Source of the DNA: Myxococcus guangdongensis
GTDB taxonomy: Bacteria > Myxococcota > Myxococcia > Myxococcales > Myxococcaceae
Assembly: GCF_024198255.1 (NCBI RefSeq)
Contig: NZ_JAJVKW010000004.1
Location: 805,834-869,833 of the forward strand
DNA: 64,000 nt
Reading direction: 5' to 3'
The number at the start of each line of letters is the position of its first letter. Positions within the stretch are counted from its first letter, which is position 1. Made by a program: the position numbers and the translations under genes. The notes beneath the pieces are model-generated. The model searched no databases, was not told where the DNA came from, and worked only from the letters and a program-made list of their open reading frames with translations. This document shows positions 42,403 through 51,056 of the stretch, in pieces.

Positions 42403-43626
42403 TCACGTCGTCGCCGGCTTCAGGGCCACCGCGCTGCGGCCGAACGTCCACAACAGGCCCAGCGACAGGAGCGTCACGCCCACGGCCATCCACCCCACCT
42501 GACCGAAGCCGACGAGCGCGCCGTCCGGAGCCGTGGTGATGAAGAGGCCGCTCACCCACGCGGCGAGGCCCGAGGCGCCGTCGCTCGCGGCCATGTTGAC
42601 GGCGAGGAACCGGCCGCGCAGCGAGGGCGGCACGCGCGACGACACCAGCGCGATGGTGGGGATGGCGCGCGTGGACGTCACCGCCATGAAGAGCACGAAG
42701 GCCGCCGTCACCACCGGCAGCGATGAGGAGGACAGGTGTGTGAACAAGAGGTGCGGGCCCACGGTGCCCACCAGGAGCCACCCGAGCATCCGCCCCGCGC
42801 CCAGGCGGTCCGTGAAGCGGCCCACCAGCTTCGCCGCCACCAGCGTGCCCGCGCCGCCGCCCAGGTACACCCACGGCAGGTCCGTCTGCGCGAGGCCCAG
42901 GTTGCCCACCATGAAGGTGCCCAGGTACGGAATCAGCAGGAAGCTGGCGAACACCACGAAGAAGGTCAGCGCCCAGCCGAGCGCCACACCCGGCGAGGCC
43001 AGCGTCGACAACGGATTGCTCCGGGGCTCGTTGGCGCCACGCGACAGGTGCTGAACGACGGGCGGGAGCACGCGCCACAACCCCAGCCACATCACGAGCG
43101 CGAGCGCGCAGATGGCGAAGAACGGCGAGCGCCAGCCGAACAGGTTCGCGAGCCCCAAGCCCAGCGGCACACCGGCCACGGCGGACAGGCCGAGCGCGGA
43201 CATCACCGTGCCGATGGCCCGGCCCCGGCGCTCGCCCGGCACGACGTCCGCGATGATGGCCATGATGACCGCGCCCATCAGCCCCGCGCAGGCGCCCGCG
43301 AGCGAGCGCGCCACCAGCAGCGAGACGAACCCCGACGCGAAGCCGCAGGCCGCGGTGGCGAGGATGAAGCCCGCGTAGATGGCCAGCAGCGTGCGCTTGC
43401 GGTCGAACCGGTCCAACCAGAACAGGCCCAGCACGCCCATGGCCGCGGAGGCCAGGGTGTACGAAGAGACCATCGCGCCGAACTGCGCCGTGGTGAGGCC
43501 GAAGCGCCGGATGAACTCCGGCCCCAGCGGCATGATGATCATGAAGTCCAGCAGGTGGCTGAACTGGACCCCCGCGAGCAGCAGGGTCAGCACTCGCTCC
43601 TGAGGGGGTGGAGAAGCGGCGTTCAC
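42403..43626 (-). CDS. MFS permease of the myxochelin locus
   Basis: A 407-residue major-facilitator transporter with about 12 hydrophobic segments. The loop 2-3 motif is FWLDRFDRKRTLL, a form of GxxxDRxGRR. It is probably the inner-membrane step of myxochelin export (or, less likely, import of the ferric complex) and likely corresponds to the gene called mxcK in described myxochelin loci; I am not certain enough of that name to assign it. It lies 46 bases after tonB and 53 bases before mxcL on the same strand. Confidence 0.8.
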   Translation of the reverse strand: MNAASPPPQERVLTLLLAGVQFSHLLDFMIIMPLGPEFIRRFGLTTAQFGAMVSSYTLASAAMGVLGLFWLDRFDRKRTLLAIYAGFILATAACGFASGFVSLLVARSLAGACAGLMGAVIMAIIADVVPGERRGRAIGTVMSALGLSAVAGVPLGLGLANLFGWRSPFFAICALALVMWLGLWRVLPPVVQHLSRGANEPRSNPLSTLASPGVALGWALTFFVVFASFLLIPYLGTFMVGNLGLAQTDLPWVYLGGGAGTLVAAKLVGRFTDRLGAGRMLGWLLVGTVGPHLLFTHLSSSSLPVVTAAFVLFMAVTSTRAIPTIALVSSRVPPSLRGRFLAVNMAASDGASGLAAWVSGLFITTAPDGALVGFGQVGWMAVGVTLLSLGLLWTFGRSAVALKPATT

Positions 43627-43672
43627 GAAGGACTCCAGGCGTCACGGGCCCGCGTGGGTCGCGGGCGCGCGT

Positions 43673-44503
43673 CTAGGGGCGCACGAAGCGCACCCGAATC
43701 GGGGGGGAGACGGCCGCGTGGGGACGACCCTCGCGGTCCAATGCGGTGTCGAAGCGTGCCTTTCGCGCACACGCGAGCGCGGCCTGGCCGAAGCCGTGGC
43801 CAGGGTCCGAGACGAGCTCGGCGGACGTCACCTCGCCATACACATCCACGGCGACGCGCAGCACCACCGTCTGGTCATCGATGCGGAGCGTGTCGGCTTC
43901 CTTCGGCCAGGGGCAGCTCCAACTGCGCGCCGAGAGCTGGATGGAGCGGGCCCGGCTGCCACCTGTGCCCGTGCCCTCGCCGTCACCCGCGGGCACCGTG
44001 TTGACGGCCGTGGTGGAGCGGCCCGTGGAGGCCGTCACGCCGCCCGCGTAGCGCGGGGCATCGCCCGTCGTCATGTCGAAGTCGGTGAAGTCGAGCGGCG
44101 CGGCCGGCTCCTTCGCCGTCACCACGGCGCCGGCCTGCGCGGGCTGGGCCGGGGCGGGCCGGGCGGAGTCTCGCGGGGCGGGGCTCGGCGTCTTCACGCG
44201 CGGCGCGGGCGGGTCCGCTCGGGCGACGCGTTGAGGTGGAGGCGGCGGCGGCAGGGGTGGAGGATTCAGGTCCACCTCGTGGTCCACCTGAATCACCTGC
44301 TTGCGCTGGGTGGCCACGGGCGGCCGTTGGGCGGAGGAGGTCTTCCAGCCGTGCCAGGCCACGGCTCCGACAGTGGCGTGCAGCAGGCCGGAGACCAGCA
44401 GCGTCCACGCGAAGCCATGGCGGCGCTGTCGCGCGGGCGGCGGTCCCAGGATGATGCTCGCGATGTTCTCGTCGCGACGAGGCGCGGGCTCAGGGAGTGA
44501 CAC
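43673..44503 (-). CDS. tonB: TonB-family energy transducer
   Basis: A 276-residue TonB-like protein: a single N-terminal membrane anchor (about 29-50, FAWTLLVSGLLHATVGAVAW), a Pro-rich periplasmic spacer (PPPLPPPPPP and Ala/Pro stretches, about 75-130) and a C-terminal beta domain (about 190-276, VVLRVAVDVYGEVTSAELVS and ARKARFDTAL). It should carry proton-motive energy from ExbB-ExbD to the receptor MxcH. The GTG start at 44503 lies 14 bases inside the exbD frame. Confidence 0.85.
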   Translation of the reverse strand: MSLPEPAPRRDENIASIILGPPPARQRRHGFAWTLLVSGLLHATVGAVAWHGWKTSSAQRPPVATQRKQVIQVDHEVDLNPPPLPPPPPPQRVARADPPAPRVKTPSPAPRDSARPAPAQPAQAGAVVTAKEPAAPLDFTDFDMTTGDAPRYAGGVTASTGRSTTAVNTVPAGDGEGTGTGGSRARSIQLSARSWSCPWPKEADTLRIDDQTVVLRVAVDVYGEVTSAELVSDPGHGFGQAALACARKARFDTALDREGRPHAAVSPPIRVRFVRP

Positions 44504-44945
44504 GCCCGTCCTCCGCGGTGGTGGGCGCGTCGGTGGGCGCCGGCTCGGGACGCACGGTGCCGAACGCCACCTTGGTGAGCCCCGCCTCCTTGAGCTGGTC
44601 CAGCACGAAGATGACCCGGCGATGGGGCACGGCGCCGTCCGCCTGGATGACCGCGCGCAGCTCCGCGTCCTTCGCCAGCGCCTGGCGCGCGCCGTCCCTC
44701 AGCGCGACGTCGGAGACCGCCTCACCGTTCACCAGCACCTGGCCGGTGGGGGTGATGGCCACCGCGAACACCGTCTGGACGTCCTCGCTCTGGGCCGCCT
44801 TGGGCAGGTCCAGGGGGACCGCGGGGCTGTCCACCAATCGCGCGGTGACCATGAAGATGATGAGCAGCACCAGCATGATGTCCACGAGGGGCGTGACGTT
44901 GATGCCCTCGATCAACCCACCGCGAGGCTGCGTTCCGCCGGCCAT
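44490..44945 (-). CDS. exbD: ExbD biopolymer transporter
   Basis: A 151-residue ExbD/TolR protein: one N-terminal membrane helix with the essential proton-path Asp22 in VTPLVDIMLVLLIIFMV, then a periplasmic domain (VFAVAITPTGQVLVNGE). It starts 2 bases after the exbB stop. With ExbB and TonB it makes a dedicated motor for siderophore uptake. Confidence 0.92.
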   Translation of the reverse strand: MAGGTQPRGGLIEGINVTPLVDIMLVLLIIFMVTARLVDSPAVPLDLPKAAQSEDVQTVFAVAITPTGQVLVNGEAVSDVALRDGARQALAKDAELRAVIQADGAVPHRRVIFVLDQLKEAGLTKVAFGTVRPEPAPTDAPTTAEDGRVTP

Positions 44946-44947
44946 GC

Positions 44948-45613
44948 TCAGGCGCCTCCGTTCCGCTCACGCGCGGAGACGTAGGCCAGCACCAGGTTCG
45001 TCAGCGCCTCCGCGTCCGCGAGGATGCTGGCGATGCGGCGCTGGAAGTAGTTGTAGGCGGCGACGGCGGGCAGGGCCACGCCGATGCCGACGGCGGTGGC
45101 CACCAGCGCCTCGGCGATGCTGCCCATCACCGCGTTGGAGGCCACCTGGCTCGCGCCCGTGGGCGCGCCCTGCGTCTTGCTCAGCGCCTCGAAGGCCAGC
45201 AGCACGCCGATGACGGTGCCGAACAGGCCGATGAACGGCGCGTTGTTGCCCAGCGTGCCCAGGAAGGCCAGCCGGTTCTCCAGTGTGGAGCGCTCGATGG
45301 CGAGCGCGCTCTGCATGCCCTTCTCCGCGGCCGTCATCCCCTGCGGCGCGAGCCTCAACCCCGCGCGCGCCACGGTGGCGCCCACCGACGTGCGCTTCTC
45401 CAGCTTGGAGATGGCGGCCGGGAAGTCGCCGTCGGACAGCGTCGCCTCCAGCGCGCCGGACAGCTCGCGGACCACGTCCTGCTTGGTGCGGAACACCCAC
45501 CAGCGTTCGATGATGATGCCGAGGCTCACCAGTGACAGCGCGAACAGGAGCCAGAGCACCCAGTTGGCGCCCCAGTGGATGAAGACATCCTTGACGATTT
45601 CGACGATGTGCAT
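44948..45613 (-). CDS. exbB: ExbB/MotA-TolQ proton channel protein
   Basis: A 221-residue ExbB-type protein with three membrane segments: WVLWLLFALSLVSLGIIIE (about 19-37), FLGTLGNNAPFIGLFGTVIG in the middle and ALVATAVGIGVALPAVAAYN near the C-terminus; the last two are the conserved MotA_ExbB signature. Start ATG 45613. First gene of exbB-exbD-tonB, 93 bases after the lipoprotein gene. Confidence 0.92.
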   Translation of the reverse strand: MHIVEIVKDVFIHWGANWVLWLLFALSLVSLGIIIERWWVFRTKQDVVRELSGALEATLSDGDFPAAISKLEKRTSVGATVARAGLRLAPQGMTAAEKGMQSALAIERSTLENRLAFLGTLGNNAPFIGLFGTVIGVLLAFEALSKTQGAPTGASQVASNAVMGSIAEALVATAVGIGVALPAVAAYNYFQRRIASILADAEALTNLVLAYVSARERNGGA

Positions 45614-45706
45614 GGTCCGGTCCTCGAGGTCGTCGTGTGGGGGCGCGGTTCAACCCCGGAGACACCCCTGTGAAGCAGGTGCCCCCGGGTTCATCCCGCC
45701 GGGACT

Positions 45707-46939
45707 TCAGCGCAGCTGCAGGAACGAGAAGATGAGGCCGTCGGAGCTGAAGGCGACCTTGCCGCTCTGGTCCGTCAGCTCACGGAAGTTGGTGAGCGAC
45801 GAGTTGTTGGTGAACTCGGTGAAGAGCAGGCGGTTGTTGTCCGCCTCGTAGAGGAACGTGCTGCCGGAGGACGCGGGCAGCGAGGCCACCGCGGCGGCGG
45901 TGAAGGTGCTCAGGTTGAGCTGCCAGAACTTCCACGCCGGCGCGCTGGCGACCAGGCGCGGGTGGGCCTCCGGGTTCACCGTGTAGTTCTGCTCGTCCAG
46001 CACGCGCAGGTAGGCGGTGCCGTTGGGGCCGCGCAGCAGCGAACCCGTGGTGGCGTTGTTGGTCAGCTCCGACAGCTCGCGGTAGAAGTTCGCGTCGAAC
46101 GCACCGCTCTCAGGGTTGAAGCGAATCAGGCAGGGCGTCGCGGCCTTGGTCGCGCCCTTCAGGCGGTGCACGGCCGAGCCGTACGCCTCGGTGGCCAGGT
46201 ACACCTGGTTGTCCGGGCCGACGACGCTGTCACGCACCCAGCCGCAGCGGTCGTCCTTGACGATCTTGACCGAGTCGTTCGTGGTGTCGATGACCACCAC
46301 GCCGGCCTGGTTGATGACGGCGATGTCCGCGCTGGGGCGCCAGGCGATGGGGATGATGATGCGGGTGCCCACGCGCACCGGCATGGTGGAGAAGGACGTG
46401 AGCGCGCCCTCGATGGCCAGGCCCGTGAGGGGGATGGCGCTCGTCACGGACATGGCGGCGGGGTTCCACACGATGATCTGCGCCGTGTGGGCGTCCACGA
46501 AGTACGCCTTGGTGTCGGAGACGAACTGGAACTGGTGCTGGTACTCCTCGATGTTGTCGATGCCGCGGCCCTTGAAGCTGACCTCGCCGTCGGACTCGAG
46601 CGTGCCCTTGGAGGTGATCTTGAACCGCTCGACCTTGGCCTCCTCGCTGTGGCTGACGAACAGGACGCCCGCCTTGCGGACGCCAGAGCCGAGCGCGCGG
46701 CCGGGAATCTCCACGGCGTCCTTGAGGGAGATCTTCTCGGTCTGGTCGACCGAGCGCAGCAGGGCCACGTAGCTGATGGCCTCGCCGTCGACGCTCGACT
46801 GGGAGATGGCGGCGTAGAGCGGGCCGTCGTAGTCGGCCTCGTCGGGGTCCTTCTTGTCGTCACCGCAGGCCGCGAAGAGCGACAGCGCGAGCGCCGCGGC
46901 GGTGATGCGCGGCAGGGGGAAGAACGAACGGACCTTCAT
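45707..46939 (-). CDS. Propeller-type lipoprotein of the myxochelin locus
   Basis: A 410-residue lipoprotein. The ATG at 46939 follows AAGGAAA and opens a signal ending LALSLFAAC. The mature part has repeating strand units (TKAYFVDAHTAQIIVWN, ADIAVINQAGVVVIDTT, NQVYLATEAYGSAVHRL) like the DUF4374-type seven-bladed propellers found beside TonB-dependent receptors. It lies 61 bases after mxcH and before exbB, so a surface or periplasmic accessory to ferric-myxochelin capture is inferred. It may correspond to the gene called mxcI in other loci. Confidence 0.75.
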   Translation of the reverse strand: MKVRSFFPLPRITAAALALSLFAACGDDKKDPDEADYDGPLYAAISQSSVDGEAISYVALLRSVDQTEKISLKDAVEIPGRALGSGVRKAGVLFVSHSEEAKVERFKITSKGTLESDGEVSFKGRGIDNIEEYQHQFQFVSDTKAYFVDAHTAQIIVWNPAAMSVTSAIPLTGLAIEGALTSFSTMPVRVGTRIIIPIAWRPSADIAVINQAGVVVIDTTNDSVKIVKDDRCGWVRDSVVGPDNQVYLATEAYGSAVHRLKGATKAATPCLIRFNPESGAFDANFYRELSELTNNATTGSLLRGPNGTAYLRVLDEQNYTVNPEAHPRLVASAPAWKFWQLNLSTFTAAAVASLPASSGSTFLYEADNNRLLFTEFTNNSSLTNFRELTDQSGKVAFSSDGLIFSFLQLR

Positions 46940-47000
46940 GGGGGGATTTCCTTTCACGACGTTGAGAGTTGAGGCGTGGGGACTGCGTTGTTCGGAAGGG

Positions 47001-49625
47001 TCAGAGCTCGGCGACCATCTTGGCGGACACACTCCGCCCGGGACGTTGCACGCCGTAGAAGTCCATGGCGGTGGCGTCGGTGAGGTTGCGCACGTCGACC
47101 GTCCAGCTCAGCGTCGCGCGAGCGGTCCGCGTGAGGTACGTGATGGCGAGCGAGTGCAGCAGCTGCGAGGGGATGCGCATCTTCGAGTCCTTGCTGCCCA
47201 GCCCCTCCCAGCCCCGGTAGAAGGTGTCGACGAAGCGGGTGTGCCAGGACAGCGACAGCTCATCGCGCGCCGAGGCCAGGCCGCTCAGCTGGAAGCGGGC
47301 GCTGCCGTTGGCCAGGAGCGAGGGACGGTTGGGCAGGCGCTGACCCTCGAACGTCCCGAAGCTGCCCTCGGAGGAGACGTTGCGGAGGTCCTGGAAGGTC
47401 GCGTTGCCGTCCAGCGAGAGGTACTGGCCCGGCGAGGTCCACCCCACGGCGCCCGTGGCGCCCAGGACGCGGGCGGCGAAGACGTTCTGGTAGGTGAAGT
47501 AACCCTCGCGACCGATGGGGATGATGAACCGGTCGGTGAGGCGGGCGAAGCCCATCGCGCCGCCACGGAACGTGCCTGTGGGCAGCTCGCCGCTGTCGAA
47601 CGCGAGCTCCAGGTTGACGTTGTGGCTGGTCTCCGGCTCCAGGGTGAGGTTGGAGTCGATGAGCATGCCGTCGCCGAAGAGCTCGTCGGGGCGGGGCAGG
47701 CGCGTGGCCCACTCGTATGCCGCCTTGGCGGTGAGCCGGGGCGTGACGTGGTAGCGCAGCGAGTCGCCGACGCCGAAGTTGAAGGTGTCCCGGTCGACGG
47801 GCGCGAAGGCGCCGCTCGCGCTGATGCGCTCCGCGCGCGCCAACTGCACATAGCTCTTGGCGAAGGCGATGTTCTCCAGTCGCTCGTCGAGCGCATCGAG
47901 TTCATGCTCGAGCCCCGTCACGAGGTTGAACAGGCTGCGCTCTCCCGTGAGCGGGTCCTGCTGTCCCAGCCGCTCCAGCGCCCGGTCCTCTCCGGCGCGC
48001 GTCACGTACGTGGGCGCCACGGCCAGGCGCAGCATCTGGTTCGGGGCGAAGGTCCAGCCGACGTTGGCTCGGACGAAGGCCGTGTGCTGTCCCACCCGCC
48101 GGTCGATGGCGCGGGACTGGAGCTCCCCGGGCTGGGGAAGGGTGATGACGCAGCGGCCGTACCAGTCGTAGGCGCAGGAGCCCAGGTCCGTCAGGGAGGC
48201 GCGGCGGTAGACATATCCACCGACGGCATCCACCACGAAGTCTCGCGCATGGAGCTGCTCGAAGCGGAGCGTGGCGCCACCGGAGCGGTTGCTCGTGTCG
48301 ATGTCGCCATACGCGTTGCTCATCGTGGCGTCGTGCTGGACCTCCTTCGTGGAGGAGGAGCCGAAGACGCGCAGGCTGAGCTTGCGGGCCCAGGGCCGGT
48401 TCAGCACGCCGACCTCCACGCCGCCGCCGCCCGCGCGGAAGGCGTCATGGAAGCGCGGCAGGCGCGCGTCGTGGATGCGGCCCTCCGCGTCGTCCACCTT
48501 CACGTCGACCAGGTAGTCGTTGGGGCTGGAGTCGAAGAAGCCGCTGGCGCGGACGAACAGGCCCGAGGCCGTGCCGTGCTGCGCGCTCGCCGTCACCCGA
48601 TGGGTCTCGAACGAGCCCAGCTCGTACGAGGCCGACGCCCCCGTGCGCTGGAGGTTCTCCGCGGTGACGATGTGCACCGCGCCGCCCAGCGCGTCCGCGC
48701 CGAAGCGCGCCGGCACCACGCCCTGGTACAGCTCCATGCGCTGGACCAGGTTGACGGGGACGTTCGCGAAGTCCGGACCGAAGCCCGCGAGCTCCAGCGG
48801 GACGCCGTCGATGAAGAAGCGCACCTGGTCCTCGGACAGGCCCGCCAGTGAGAACCGCGCGCGGCTGCCCAGGCCCCCTCCGCGCCGCACGTCGACGCCC
48901 TCGGTGCGCGCCAGGGCCTGGGCCATGTCCACGGCCTCGCGCTGGAGGTTCTCCGTCTCGACGACCTTCACCGACTCGGCGGAGCGACGCCGGCGGTTCG
49001 CCACGGACTCGCCCTCCACCGTGACGTCGATGGCCTCCTGGGTGACGTCCACGGGCGTGGTGGTGATGACCGGCGGCGGCTCGGCGCGCTCGCCCGGCGA
49101 GGAAGGCATGCCCGGCGCGGGCTCCACCGCTGCGGTCGGCTCGGGAGCGACGTCGCGCGCCTGGCCGGGAGCCTCCGTCACGACGGTGGCCTCAGGGGCC
49201 ACGGGGAGCCGGAACTCGTAGCTGTAGGCGATGCGCGAGGGGACGGCGACTCCGTCGCGCCGCGCGGGCTCGAAGCGGAAGCGCAGCGCCGCGTCTCGCG
49301 CCGCCTCGTCGAAGCCGTGGCCCTGGGGCTCCAGGACCTGCGCCTCGGTGACGGCGCCCTGGTCATCCAGCGTCAGCTTCAGCCGGACGGTGGCCTCCAG
49401 CCGGGCCTGCTCCGCCTCGGCCGGGTAGGGCGCCTCGATGAAGGTCACCAGCTTCGGCGGCACCACCGACGGCGGCGGTGCCTCCGCGACAGGGGACGTC
49501 CCACCCTCGACCTGCGCCCATGCGGGCCGCGGCGCGGCCAGACACATCAGCACCGCCGCGCCCCGGAGCACGCGGCCCACCAGTCCACGCGAATCGTGGA
49601 TTATGAAAATGGTTCTCATTTTCAT
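47001..49625 (-). CDS. mxcH: TonB-dependent ferric siderophore receptor MxcH with N-terminal TonB-like domain
   Basis: Up to 874 residues. The signal peptide ends at about residue 37 (CLAAPRPAWA). Residues about 60-140 are a TonB C-terminal-type domain (PYPAEAEQARLEATVRLKL, then DEAARDAALRFRFEPARRDG). A Pro/Ala linker follows, then a plug domain (about 200-330, with SVKVVETENLQREAVDMAQA and YQGVVPARFGADALGGAVHI) and a 22-strand barrel to the C-terminus ending in Leu. The Fur palindrome (49603-49625) covers the ATG and a -35/-10 lies immediately upstream, so the real start may be GTG at 49580 or 49571, which still open the signal peptide. It imports ferric myxochelin across the outer membrane. 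Confidence 0.9.
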   Translation of the reverse strand: MKMRTIFIIHDSRGLVGRVLRGAAVLMCLAAPRPAWAQVEGGTSPVAEAPPPSVVPPKLVTFIEAPYPAEAEQARLEATVRLKLTLDDQGAVTEAQVLEPQGHGFDEAARDAALRFRFEPARRDGVAVPSRIAYSYEFRLPVAPEATVVTEAPGQARDVAPEPTAAVEPAPGMPSSPGERAEPPPVITTTPVDVTQEAIDVTVEGESVANRRRRSAESVKVVETENLQREAVDMAQALARTEGVDVRRGGGLGSRARFSLAGLSEDQVRFFIDGVPLELAGFGPDFANVPVNLVQRMELYQGVVPARFGADALGGAVHIVTAENLQRTGASASYELGSFETHRVTASAQHGTASGLFVRASGFFDSSPNDYLVDVKVDDAEGRIHDARLPRFHDAFRAGGGGVEVGVLNRPWARKLSLRVFGSSSTKEVQHDATMSNAYGDIDTSNRSGGATLRFEQLHARDFVVDAVGGYVYRRASLTDLGSCAYDWYGRCVITLPQPGELQSRAIDRRVGQHTAFVRANVGWTFAPNQMLRLAVAPTYVTRAGEDRALERLGQQDPLTGERSLFNLVTGLEHELDALDERLENIAFAKSYVQLARAERISASGAFAPVDRDTFNFGVGDSLRYHVTPRLTAKAAYEWATRLPRPDELFGDGMLIDSNLTLEPETSHNVNLELAFDSGELPTGTFRGGAMGFARLTDRFIIPIGREGYFTYQNVFAARVLGATGAVGWTSPGQYLSLDGNATFQDLRNVSSEGSFGTFEGQRLPNRPSLLANGSARFQLSGLASARDELSLSWHTRFVDTFYRGWEGLGSKDSKMRIPSQLLHSLAITYLTRTARATLSWTVDVRNLTDATAMDFYGVQRPGRSVSAKMVAEL
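49603..49625 (-). promoter_or_regulatory. Fur box of mxcH
   Basis: Perfect palindrome ATGAAAATG-N5-CATTTTCAT. Read on the minus strand it contains the core AATGAGAACCATT, identical to that in the mxcC operator. It would block transcription when iron is sufficient. Confidence 0.85.
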
Positions 49626-49634
49626 TTTTCGGGC

Positions 49635-49664
49635 CGTTTATTCCTGTGCACCCAGCGATGTCAA
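49635..49664 (-). promoter_or_regulatory. Promoter of mxcH
   Basis: Read on the minus strand: TTGACA (49664-49659), 18-base spacer, TAAACG (49640-49635). The whole element lies in the 54-base gap after the aroA stop, giving mxcH its own iron-controlled start. Confidence 0.6.
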
Positions 49665-49679
49665 GAGTTGGGGATTGAG

Positions 49680-51056
49680 TCAGGCTGCACGGGCATGAGG
49701 AGACTTCATGTCCCGGAGTTTTTCCGCGACCATGAAGGAAAGCTGGAGTGCCTGGTCTCCGTTCAGGCGCGGGTCGCAGTGCGTGTGATAGCGGCTGTGG
49801 AGGTCGTCCTCGGTGACGGCGAGCGGGCCGCCCAGGCACTCGGTGACGTTCTGGCCGGTCATCTCCAGGTGCATGCCGCCGGCGTGGACGCTCTCGGCGG
49901 CGGCGACCTCGAGGAAGGTCTTCACCTCGGAGAGGATGCGGTCGAAGGCGCGCGTCTTGTAGCCGTTGCTGGCCTTGTGGGTGTTGCCGTGCATCGGGTC
50001 GATGGACCAGATGACGGGGCGGCCGTCGCGGCGGGTGGCGGCCATGAGGCGGGGGAGGCAGTCGGCGACCTTGTCGGAGCCGAAGCGGCCGATGAGCGTG
50101 AGGCGGCCGGGGATGGCGTCCGGGTTGAGGGCGTCCATCATGCGCAGCAGGTCATCGGGCTCCAGGGTGGGGCCGCACTTGACGCCAATGGGGTTACGGA
50201 TGCCGCGCATGAACTCGACGTGGCCGCCGTCGAGCTGGCGGGTGCGCTCGCCAATCCAGAGCATGTGGGCGGAGCCGTCGTACCAGTGGCCGCTGGAGGC
50301 CTCCTGGCGCGTCATCGTCTCCTCGAAGTTGAGGAGCAGGGCCTCGTGGCTGGTGAACAGGTCCACGGGGATGGGGGACGGCGCGTTGTGTTCGGCCGTG
50401 GGGCTCAGCGCGTTGATGAAGCACAGCGACTCGAAGATGGAGTCGGCGAGCTTGCGGTAGTTGTCGGCGCCCGGCGTGCCGGCGACGGAGTCGAGCGACC
50501 ACTGGTGGAGGTTGCACAGGTCCGCGTAACCGCTCTGGGCATAGGCGCGGAGCAGGTTCAGCGTGGCGGAGGACTGGTGGTAGGCCTTGATGAGGCGCTT
50601 GGGGTCGGGCGTGCGCTCGGCCGCGTCGAAGTCCATGCCGTTGATGATGTCGCCGCGGTAGGCAGGCAGCGTGACCCCGTCGAGCGTCTCCACGGGGCTG
50701 GAGCGCGGCTTGGCGAACTGGCCGGCGATGCGGCCCACCTTCACCACGGGCCTGCCGCCGGCGAACGTGAGCACCAGCGCCATCTGGAGGATGAGGCGGA
50801 AGGTGTCGCGGATGTTGTCGGAGGTGAACTCCTTGAAGCTCTCCGCGCAGTCACCGCCCTGGAGGAGGAAGGCCTTGCCCTGGGCCACCTGCGCCAGCGC
50901 GGAGGAGAGCCGGCGCGTCTCCGCGGGGTTCACCAGCAGGGGGAGCCGGGAGAGCTCGTCCTCGACGCGGGTGAGGGCGCGCGGGTCCGGATAGTCCTCC
51001 GGCATGTACTTCACGGGCTTCTGCCGCCAGGAGCGGGGGTTCCAGTTTCGGTTCAT
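49680..51056 (-). CDS. Class II DAHP synthase (AroA-A5 type)
   Basis: A 458-residue plant-like 3-deoxy-D-arabino-heptulosonate-7-phosphate synthase, the first enzyme of the shikimate pathway. Recognisable stretches are [11 protein letters not shown] (metal and PEP site), [39 protein letters not shown] and [18 protein letters not shown]. In the Stigmatella myxochelin locus the matching gene is called aroA-A5. It raises chorismate supply when siderophore is made. ATG overlaps the mxcG stop (ATGA), so it is translated with the NRPS. Confidence 0.95.
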   Translation of the reverse strand: MNRNWNPRSWRQKPVKYMPEDYPDPRALTRVEDELSRLPLLVNPAETRRLSSALAQVAQGKAFLLQGGDCAESFKEFTSDNIRDTFRLILQMALVLTFAGGRPVVKVGRIAGQFAKPRSSPVETLDGVTLPAYRGDIINGMDFDAAERTPDPKRLIKAYHQSSATLNLLRAYAQSGYADLCNLHQWSLDSVAGTPGADNYRKLADSIFESLCFINALSPTAEHNAPSPIPVDLFTSHEALLLNFEETMTRQEASSGHWYDGSAHMLWIGERTRQLDGGHVEFMRGIRNPIGVKCGPTLEPDDLLRMMDALNPDAIPGRLTLIGRFGSDKVADCLPRLMAATRRDGRPVIWSIDPMHGNTHKASNGYKTRAFDRILSEVKTFLEVAAAESVHAGGMHLEMTGQNVTECLGGPLAVTEDDLHSRYHTHCDPRLNGDQALQLSFMVAEKLRDMKSPHARAA

